The translations under genes and the position numbers were made by a program. Below are positions 57,929-64,000 of a DNA stretch of 64,000 nt, one piece after another. The notes beneath the pieces are model-generated. The model was not told the origin of the DNA and made no database searches. It worked only from the letters and a program-made list of their open reading frames with translations. Within the stretch, counting starts at the first letter, position 1. Each line of letters begins with the position of its first letter. The DNA comes from Mesorhizobium loti (lineage in GTDB: Bacteria > Pseudomonadota > Alphaproteobacteria > Rhizobiales > Rhizobiaceae), in assembly GCA_002356515.1 (NCBI GenBank), contig AP017605.1:5193020-5257019 (forward strand). Reading direction: 5' to 3'.

Positions 57929-58903
57929 ATGGGCCGCTCGAGGCCGTCGTCCGCAAACAGGCACGCCACGTTGGAAACAGACCAGGAAGCCCGGCCCGGA
58001 GGGACAGCCAAACCCGCGCGCGGCTGCATAAGCCGACGCGGCACTTTTGCGCTGTTCGCATTGCCCTTGGCCGTACTCATGCCGCGGGCGGCCGCGGCGA
58101 AGCCTTTGCGCATCGTCTGCCTGGACGACGGGCTGGCGGAGACCTTGCTGATGCTCGGCGTTACGCCAATCGCCGTCGCCGACCATGAAGTCTGGGAGAA
58201 GTGGGTGGTCGAGCCGCCACTGCCGCCTGAAGTTGCCGATATCGGCACGATCCTGGAGCCCAATCTCGAATTCCTGCAGCAGCTTCGCCCCGACATCATC
58301 CTCTCCACTCCCTATCTCGACGGCATCAAGCCGCTGCTCGAACGCGTCGCGCCGGTGACGACGATCGGCATCTACACGCCGGACGGCCAGCCCTATCGGC
58401 GTGCAATCGAGGCGACCCGGCAACTCGCGGCACTGGTCGGCAAGGAAAGCGAAGGCGAAGCGCTGATCGCGGCGACGGAAGCCTGTTTCGCCGATGTCAG
58501 GCAGAGGCTGGAACCGCTTTCGGCGCGGCCGATCTACGCCGTCAGCTTTCTCGATCCCCGCAATGTGCGCGTCTATGGCGAGAAAAGCCTGTTTCAGGCG
58601 GTGTTCGACCGCATCGGCATCCGCAACGCCTGGACCGGCGAGACAAATTACTGGGGATTTTCGACCGTCGGCATCGACGGCCTGGCGACGTCGAGTGACG
58701 CGCGCCTTGCCTATCTCGAGCCCCTGCCGGAAGGGGCGGGCGGCACGCTGACCGAAAGCCCGGTCTGGAACGCCATGCCTTTCGTGCGCAACCGCTCGAT
58801 CATGCGCCTTGCCCCAGCGTTGATGTTTGGCGCGCTGCCTTCGGCGAGCCGCTTTGCCCGGCTGCTGGCCGCGGCGCTGACGGCGGAGCGCGCCGGTGGC
58901 TGA
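57929..58903 (+). CDS. fhuD: Ferric-hydroxamate-type periplasmic binding protein FhuD
   Basis: 324 aa from ATG 57929: a type III (long-helix) periplasmic siderophore-binding protein. Signal region SRRGTFALFALPLAVLMPRAAAA resembles a twin-arginine leader, following about 34 polar residues. Then PLRIVCLDDGLAETLLMLGVTPIAVA, DIGTILEPNLEFLQQLRPDIIL (binding fold), and SFLDPRNVRVYGEKSLFQAVFDRIGIRNAW. The start is uncertain: the ATG at 57929 is only 4 nt past the palindrome and has no ribosome-binding site, so the message may be leaderless, or a later TTG (57971) may be used. Stop overlaps the fhuB start. Confidence 0.85.
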   Translation: MGRSRPSSANRHATLETDQEARPGGTAKPARGCISRRGTFALFALPLAVLMPRAAAAKPLRIVCLDDGLAETLLMLGVTPIAVADHEVWEKWVVEPPLPPEVADIGTILEPNLEFLQQLRPDIILSTPYLDGIKPLLERVAPVTTIGIYTPDGQPYRRAIEATRQLAALVGKESEGEALIAATEACFADVRQRLEPLSARPIYAVSFLDPRNVRVYGEKSLFQAVFDRIGIRNAWTGETNYWGFSTVGIDGLATSSDARLAYLEPLPEGAGGTLTESPVWNAMPFVRNRSIMRLAPALMFGALPSASRFARLLAAALTAERAGG

Positions 58904-60944
58904 GCAGCAAGCAATCTTGTCCGGCGACACCAGCCTCGTTCCCGGTCGTGGGGCGACGGCTCGCCTATCAGACAAATATCCCCTGGGCGCGATTCTGCTT
59001 TGCGTCGTGCTTCTTGGCGCTGCAGCCGTAGCGACCCTCTCGAACCTCGTCGTGCAATTGCCGCCGGCGCTCTGGTTCGATGCGCTCGCCAGCCCCGATA
59101 TCGACGACATGCGGCAGGTGCTCGTCCACTATGCCTTCCTGCCCAGGCTCGCCGTCAGCCTTCTCTGCGGCGCGGCCCTCGGATTGGCCGGGACGGTGCT
59201 GCAACAGGTCCTGCGCAACCCGCTCGCCTCGCCCGAAACCATCGGCGTCTCGGCCGGCGCCCATCTGGCGCTGGCGCTGGCGACGCTGCTTGCGCCGTCG
59301 CTGCTTGCCTACGGCCGCGAATGGGTGGCGCTTGCCGGCGCCTTCACCGCCGTTGCCGCGGTCTTCGCGCTGTCCTGGCACAAGGGCCTGTCGCCGCTCT
59401 CGGTCGTGCTCGCCGGGCTCGTCGTCAGCCTCTATGCCGGCGCCATTGGTGCCGCCCTGGTGGTGCTGCGGCATGAATGGCTGGCGAGCCTATTCATCTG
59501 GGGCGCCGGCTCGCTCGGCCAGCAGGACTGGTCGAAGACGCTGTGGCTCTTGCCGCGCCTGGGCGGTGCCGCGCTGCTGATCGGGCTGATGGTGCGGCCG
59601 TTGACCTTGCTTGGCCTCGACGATGAAGGCGCGCGCAGCCTGGGCGTCCCGCTCGGCGCCTATCGCTTCGCCGGACTGGCGGCGGCGGTCGCGCTCATCG
59701 CCTTTGTCGTCGCCGCCGTCGGCGTCATCGGTTTTGTCGGCCTCGCCGCCGCGACCCTTGCCCGCATCGGCGGCGCCCGGCGGCTCGGCCAGCAACTGGT
59801 GATGGCGTCGCTCATCGGCGCCGCCTTGCTGTGGGCTGCCGACCAGGGCGTGCAGATCGCGACCGGCCCGCAAGGTGACCTGCTGCCGACCGGCGCCATG
59901 ACCGCGCTTCTCGGCGCGCCGCTGCTGCTGTGGCTGCTGCCGCGCCTGGCGCTCGGGCTGGAAACGCCGGCGCTCGGTTCGGAGCGCCTGCCGCGCGCTC
60001 GCCACTCCGCCCTCGTGCTGGCGGTTATCGGCGGCGTCCTGCTTCTGCTGCTCGGGCTGGCCCTGCTTTATGCGCCGGGGCCGCATGGCTGGGCATTCGC
60101 GTTTGGCGACCAGTTGCAACCCTTGTTGTCCTGGCGGCTGCCCCGAGTGTCCGCCGCGCTGGCCGCCGGCGCCATGCTGGCGCTGGCTGGCCTGATGATG
60201 CAGCGTCTCACCGGCAATCCGATGGCCAGCCCAGAAGTGCTTGGCATCAGCGCCGGCGCCGCGCTCGGCATGATGGTGGCGCTGTTTTCGCTGTCAGATG
60301 CCGGCCGCCCAGTGCAGACCGCCGCCGCCACCATCGGTGCCTTCGCTGCCCTCTTGGTCACGCTGGCGATCGGCCGCCGCGCCGCCTACGCGCCGGAGCG
60401 GCTGCTGCTTGCCGGCGTCGCTCTGACCGCCCTGTTCGACGCGCTGATCCTGGTGCTCACCGCCACCGGTGACCCGCGCGCCATGCTTTTGCTCAACTGG
60501 CTCACCGGCTCGACCTATGGCGTCGACGCGAACTCGGCGCTTTTGACCTCGACGATCGCCTTTTGCCTGTTCCTGGCAGCGCCACTGTTCATGCGCTGGC
60601 TGGACATGCTGCCGCTCGGATCCGCCACGGTGCAAAGCCTCGGCGTCAACCTCAGGGCGACGCGGCTTCTGGTGCTTCTGATGGTGGCAGCGCTCACTGC
60701 CGCGTCGACGCTGGTTGTCGGGCCGTTGACCTTCATCGGCCTGATGGCGCCGCACCTGGCGCGGCGCCTTGGCCTGTCGCGCGCGCTGCCGCAAGCCGTC
60801 GGCGCGGTGCTCGTCGGCGCGCTGATCATGGTCTGCGCCGACTGGGTCGGCCGCACCGCCATCTTTCCGCGCCAGATCCCGGCCGGCCTCGTCGCCACGC
60901 TGATCGGCGGCCCGGTGCTGATGTGGCTGTTGCGCCGCCGCTGA
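58896..60944 (+). CDS. fhuB: Ferric-hydroxamate ABC permease FhuB (fused double permease)
   Basis: 682-aa protein with two FecCD-type permease halves in one chain, about 20 helices, as in FhuB. Each half has its docking loop (AGTVLQQVLRNPLASPETIGVSAGAH, and LAGLMMQRLTGNPMASPEVLGISAGAA) and a GLIAPH-type segment (FIGLMAPHLARRLG in the second half). GTG 58896 overlaps the fhuD stop by 8 nt. It would form the channel for the siderophore delivered by FhuD, but no ATPase gene follows in this window. Confidence 0.93.
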   Translation: MAEQQAILSGDTSLVPGRGATARLSDKYPLGAILLCVVLLGAAAVATLSNLVVQLPPALWFDALASPDIDDMRQVLVHYAFLPRLAVSLLCGAALGLAGTVLQQVLRNPLASPETIGVSAGAHLALALATLLAPSLLAYGREWVALAGAFTAVAAVFALSWHKGLSPLSVVLAGLVVSLYAGAIGAALVVLRHEWLASLFIWGAGSLGQQDWSKTLWLLPRLGGAALLIGLMVRPLTLLGLDDEGARSLGVPLGAYRFAGLAAAVALIAFVVAAVGVIGFVGLAAATLARIGGARRLGQQLVMASLIGAALLWAADQGVQIATGPQGDLLPTGAMTALLGAPLLLWLLPRLALGLETPALGSERLPRARHSALVLAVIGGVLLLLLGLALLYAPGPHGWAFAFGDQLQPLLSWRLPRVSAALAAGAMLALAGLMMQRLTGNPMASPEVLGISAGAALGMMVALFSLSDAGRPVQTAAATIGAFAALLVTLAIGRRAAYAPERLLLAGVALTALFDALILVLTATGDPRAMLLLNWLTGSTYGVDANSALLTSTIAFCLFLAAPLFMRWLDMLPLGSATVQSLGVNLRATRLLVLLMVAALTAASTLVVGPLTFIGLMAPHLARRLGLSRALPQAVGAVLVGALIMVCADWVGRTAIFPRQIPAGLVATLIGGPVLMWLLRRR

Positions 60945-60965
60945 TTTTGTCCCTGTGAGATATTC

Positions 60966-61865
60966 GTGTCCAAGTCGACGCCAGCCTCGATCGCCGACAC
61001 CACCGTCCACGATCTCCTGTCCAGCGCGGGCGGCGACCCCTGGCGGGTCTTCATCCATGTGCCGTCCGGGCCGGCGCCCGAGGCCGGCTGGCCGGTGCTC
61101 TACTTGACCGACGGCAACGCCGTCATCGGCACGGCGGTCGACGCCATGCGTGCGCAGGCCTTCTATCCCTTGGGCACCAATGTCGGCTGGGGCGTCATTG
61201 TCGCCATCGGCTATCCCGTCGACGGCGCTTATGACCCACTGCGCCGCTCCTGGGACCTCGGCCCGCCGCCGGGCAAGACCTATCCGCCCTTCTATGAGGG
61301 CACATCAGAAGTCAGGACCGGCGGGGCAGGGCAATTCCTGGCCTTCATCGAGGATGAGCTGAAGCCGTGGGTCGCCAGTCGGACCAGGATCGACGAGACG
61401 CGCCAGGCGCTTTACGGCCATTCCTTCGGCGGCCTGTTCGCACTCTACGCGTTGTTCACCCGCCCGCTTTCGTTCCGCACCTTTATCGCCGCCAGCCCCG
61501 CCATTTATTGGGAAGACCGCGCCATCGACCGCTTTCTCGAAGGCTTCGAGGCGGCCGTCCCCGATGGCCTGACGGCCGATGTGATCCTGTCGGCCGGCGA
61601 GTACGAGACCGAGAAGCTGGCGCCGTTCCAAATCGGCGCGGAGGACGAGGAAAAGCGCCTGCAGCAGAAGAAGCTGACACGCACAGGTGATTTCGCGCGG
61701 GCAATGGCCGAGCGCCTCGACGCTCTGCCTGGGATCCGCGCGAGCTTCGAGCTGCATGCCGGCGAAAACCACATGTCGATCCTGCCGGTGACGGTCAACC
61801 GTGCGGTGCAGGCTGCCTTCGCGGTGAGGGAAAGGAATACCGTCCTTGAACGCCTGCCTCGGTAA
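60966..61865 (+). CDS. Siderophore esterase-like alpha/beta hydrolase (Fes/IroE type)
   Basis: 299-aa serine hydrolase of the esterase D/enterochelin-esterase family. Nucleophile Ser in YGHSFGGLFALYALF, preceding AAS.AIYW segment, and catalytic His in GENHMSILPV near the C-terminus. Located 21 nt after fhuB, it most likely hydrolyses an imported ester-type siderophore to release iron. GTG start at 60966. The last ten residues (ERNTVLERLPR) differ from the second, duplicated copy of this tail at 62541-62708. Cytoplasmic, no signal peptide. Confidence 0.85.
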   Translation: MSKSTPASIADTTVHDLLSSAGGDPWRVFIHVPSGPAPEAGWPVLYLTDGNAVIGTAVDAMRAQAFYPLGTNVGWGVIVAIGYPVDGAYDPLRRSWDLGPPPGKTYPPFYEGTSEVRTGGAGQFLAFIEDELKPWVASRTRIDETRQALYGHSFGGLFALYALFTRPLSFRTFIAASPAIYWEDRAIDRFLEGFEAAVPDGLTADVILSAGEYETEKLAPFQIGAEDEEKRLQQKKLTRTGDFARAMAERLDALPGIRASFELHAGENHMSILPVTVNRAVQAAFAVRERNTVLERLPR

Positions 61866-61886
61866 GACGGTAGGCACCGCGCGCCG

Positions 61887-62375
61887 TCATTCCTGTGAAG
61901 GGGGGGCGCTCAATCGACGATAGGGGACGCCATCGAAGCTTGCCGTCACAAAATCCGTGACGGACATCTTGCGCTTGCGTCCGTCGCTGCAGGCGTAAAC
62001 CGGCCAACCGGCATCGCTGCATTCGCTGGCAGCGCAGATACGCGCCAGGCAGTTACCGATAGTCAATCGGAAGCCGCCCTTGCCGACGAAGCCTTGCAAC
62101 AAGCTGCCGTCCGCCGCGCGCCATGTCCGCGCACGGAATTCCGCCCGCAAAAGCGATGGTTCGAGAGAGACCGCAAGATTGGTTTCGCCGGGACGCCCTG
62201 TGAGCTGCAGACGGAAGCGCGCCATTGCAGTCGCGTATGCGGTCACAAGATCTGGTTCGTGAAAATAGGCGATCGGCAGGTTGGAGCGGTCAAGCAGATG
62301 AGACATGCGCTCGCCTGCCTCTACCGGCCTCAGCAAGACAACAAAGGTAAGAAAGGCGAAGCAAGCTCGCGACAT
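61887..62375 (-). CDS. Small secreted Cys-containing protein, unknown function
   Basis: 162 aa from ATG 62375: signal peptide (MSRACFAFLTFVVLLRPVEA), then a compact domain with four Cys in the C-terminal half (GNCLARICAASECSDAGWPVYAC), likely two disulfides, and a basic end. No family known to me; IalB-like proteins have a loosely similar Cys pattern but no clear match. The frame extends upstream to 62642 but that part is antisense to the esterase-tail remnant. It lies in the interval between the two copies of the esterase tail. Confidence 0.6.
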   Translation of the reverse strand: MSRACFAFLTFVVLLRPVEAGERMSHLLDRSNLPIAYFHEPDLVTAYATAMARFRLQLTGRPGETNLAVSLEPSLLRAEFRARTWRAADGSLLQGFVGKGGFRLTIGNCLARICAASECSDAGWPVYACSDGRKRKMSVTDFVTASFDGVPYRRLSAPPSQE

Positions 62376-62540
62376 TTTCCAGCAGCCACATCGATCTCGG
62401 CCTGCCGGTTTTGCCCCGGTTGCCCGTCCAGTAACATCCCGCCAATCGTCGCCCTGCGCAAGCCGCTTGCTGGGGCAGTCCATAAGGCGGCCGCGTGTGC
62501 AATTCGCAAGGCCACCGAGGTTAAAGCGCTTGGAGTCGAA

Positions 62541-62708
62541 GAGTTGACCCGCCTCGGCGAATTTGCGCGGGCGATAGCCGAGCGCCTCGATAGACTGCCT
62601 GGCGTGCGCGCGAGTTTCGAACTGCATGCCGGCGAGAACCACATGTCGATCCTGCCGGTGACGGTCAACCGCGCTGTGCAGGCGGCGTTCGCGGTGAGAG
62701 GCCGCTAG
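62541..62708 (+). pseudogene. Duplicated C-terminal fragment of the siderophore esterase gene
   Basis: Translates to ELTRLGEFARAIAERLDRLP, VRASFELHAGENHMSILPV and TVNRAVQAAFAVRGR, nearly identical to the last part of the esterase (about 61673-61826), including the catalytic His motif, and high identity at DNA level by eye. There is no nucleophile elbow or start upstream, so it is not a working enzyme. It ends in its own stop, overlapping the convergent gene by 4 nt. Probably the remnant of a tandem esterase copy. Confidence 0.8.
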
Positions 62709-63814
62709 GCGCCCGCGGCCTTGATCCTCAAAATCATGTCTTCCTGTTTTGCGGCCATGTCCGCGTCCATCGCGCCAAAGCGAAGGGTGCAGCGGAAAAT
62801 CCCTTCCGGAGCGATGCGAACGAGGCGGCCTCTTTCCTCGGCCGCGCGATAGCCATCGGGTTCGGCAGTTGCCGGCAGCACAAGGCCGAGCGCGTCCTGG
62901 TCGCGGCCGCGCGTGATCCAGCGCACGGCATAATTCAGTTCATCAGGGCAAAAGCTGACGAAATCCGCTGTCTGGTCAGGGTGGACCTGCAATGCGTGCG
63001 CCCAGCCCTCTGCATCCGCCCTTGCCTTCATTGTCAACACGAGTTCGGGGTCGATCGGCTCGCCCTTGGTCAGCAGACGATGCCGCGAGGGATCGGCGAC
63101 TATGGCATCGCGGTAGGCAAGGTAGCTTTCGCTCGGCGCGAAAAAGGGCGGAAGCACCTGGCGCACGATGATGTCGGCGCGGTCGTCGACCACGCTGTCG
63201 ACCAGACGACCGTCATCTACCGGTCTGAAATTGATGTGCGCCAGATACATCAAATTCATGGGCGAGCGCTTCAGGTTGGTGATGGCGATGTCGACGGCAA
63301 CGCCGGTGGCGTCGCGCTGCAGCCGCACGGTCGGTTGCGTCACATAGTCGTGGCTGAAGGCGACAGTCTGGCGGCAGCGCCCGGTCAGGGCCATGAACGG
63401 CCCTTCGGCATTGTCCCCGATGATCAGCTGGACATCCCCATAGGGTGCATTGGGCAGGTCGCCATGCAACGGATGGCGGTCGTCCGGACCCGGATTGCCC
63501 ATAGCGGTCGCGCCACAGTGAATGAAGAATGCGCCGTAGTTGGAGAGATAGTCCCGGGTCGCAACCGGCTCGTCGAACATCGAGCGCATGGTCAGCGAGC
63601 GGTTGAGGAACGTTGCGTCCCAAATCTGCTGCCCCTGGAACGGCAGCATGACGATTTCGCCCTTCGCGTTGCTGATGCGAAGACCGGCAACGCCGGATCG
63701 ATAGCGAAAGGCGGTGGCGACAAGCCCGCGATATCGCGCCACGGTGGTTTCCAGCGGACCAAACTGTTCGGGCACGAGATCGACGAAGACATGATCGGAA
63801 TATTCGTAATGCAT
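62705..63814 (-). CDS. DUF4432-like aldose-epimerase-fold protein
   Basis: 369-aa protein of the galactose-mutarotase superfamily, DUF4432 type. Consistent features are IVMLPFQGQQIWDATF, NYGAFFIHCGATAMGNPG, HPLHGDLPNAPYGDVQLII (conserved His-Gly), SPMNLMYLAHINF and the C-terminal VRIAPEGIFRCTLRFGAMDA. Homologues are near sugar catabolism genes, but the substrate is unknown. ATG 63814 is supported by AGAGG 8 nt upstream. No partner gene is on this strand within the window. Confidence 0.75.
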   Translation of the reverse strand: MHYEYSDHVFVDLVPEQFGPLETTVARYRGLVATAFRYRSGVAGLRISNAKGEIVMLPFQGQQIWDATFLNRSLTMRSMFDEPVATRDYLSNYGAFFIHCGATAMGNPGPDDRHPLHGDLPNAPYGDVQLIIGDNAEGPFMALTGRCRQTVAFSHDYVTQPTVRLQRDATGVAVDIAITNLKRSPMNLMYLAHINFRPVDDGRLVDSVVDDRADIIVRQVLPPFFAPSESYLAYRDAIVADPSRHRLLTKGEPIDPELVLTMKARADAEGWAHALQVHPDQTADFVSFCPDELNYAVRWITRGRDQDALGLVLPATAEPDGYRAAEERGRLVRIAPEGIFRCTLRFGAMDADMAAKQEDMILRIKAAGA

Positions 63815-64000
63815 TGTTTCGACCTCTATCTGCCGCAAGCGCGCATGCCGATAGTCGCAGGAAGTGCCTGGAAATCAACGGCGGTGAGCCTCGGATGCTC
63901 CGCCATACCGGCTGACGCTCTCGACCGGGCGGCCCGGCAGTTTGGAGATCGCCGGACAATTTCCTCGAATGTTGGGTGCTGGCCCGAGCTTGGCGAATTC
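63815..64000. other. Right edge, no gene seen
   Basis: The last 186 nt hold no recognisable gene, RNA or strong structure. Confidence 0.3.

Noticed and set aside
62094-62708. A 204-codon plus-strand gene ending in the esterase-like tail
   Set aside because: Only the last 55 or so codons resemble anything. The first part is antisense to the secreted Cys-containing protein and has no motif, so I call the tail a remnant.

Overview
The window looks like chromosome from a high-GC alphaproteobacterium of the order Hyphomicrobiales, most probably Mesorhizobium or a close relative. The reasons are a divergent gbpR / chvE-gguA-gguB-gguC sugar-uptake locus, a rhizobial-type rhamnose locus (rhaR-S-T-P-Q-U-K facing rhaD-rhaI), a SAM-II riboswitch in front of metZ, 5-aminolevulinate synthase (the C4 haem route), a double-length dCTP deaminase, and several palindromic intergenic repeats of the type common in these genomes. 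Genus is an inference from gene content, not from a marker gene. No phage, transposase, integrase or CRISPR array was seen.

Layout. 0-4.3 kb: a GT21-like glycosyltransferase, metZ under SAM-II control, dcd, and a truncated amino-acid-binding protein. 4.3-11 kb: the ChvE/Ggu monosaccharide ABC system with its LysR regulator. 11-12.6 kb: a small Arg-rich exported protein, a Stf0-type sulfotransferase and tRNA-Gly(CCC). 12.6-17.9 kb: a four-gene envelope-polysaccharide cassette (acyltransferase, GT-C-like membrane protein, GtrA-like flippase, GtrB-like polyprenyl-phosphate sugar transferase). 17.9-27.2 kb: an OmpR/EnvZ-type pair, lipoprotein, outer-membrane beta-barrel, HDAC-like amidohydrolase, MATE pump, pyrD and a LuxR-type response regulator. 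27.2-37.5 kb: two MFS transporters (one frameshifted), LysR and TetR regulators, an O-methyltransferase, a glycine-zipper protein, a giant symporter-like hybrid histidine kinase, and mscL. 37.5-44.5 kb: aminotransferase, hemA, galE, dadA and an ornithine-racemase/pseudo-arginase fusion. 44.5-55.3 kb: complete rhamnose uptake and catabolism. 55.4-64 kb: gamma-glutamyltransferase, a ferric-siderophore uptake unit (fhuD, fhuB, esterase) with a partially duplicated esterase tail, and a DUF4432 protein.

How the genes work together. ChvE captures aldoses, GguA/GguB import them and GbpR senses or regulates. RhaS/T/P/Q import L-rhamnose, which RhaU (anomer), RhaI (isomerase), RhaK (kinase) and the bifunctional RhaD (aldolase plus dehydrogenase) break down; RhaR represses. 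The gtr-like cassette resembles an O-antigen glucosylation/acylation island next to a tRNA. The FhuD-FhuB-esterase unit would import a siderophore and hydrolyse it, but the ATPase (FhuC) is not in the window. The least conventional gene is at 42696-44522. Its N-terminal half is an ornithine-racemase-like PLP enzyme, and its C-terminal half is an arginase fold that has lost its metal ligands; it sits directly behind a D-amino-acid dehydrogenase gene. The best regulatory structure is the metZ leader, where terminator, antiterminator and SAM-II pseudoknot can be drawn as mutually exclusive pairings.
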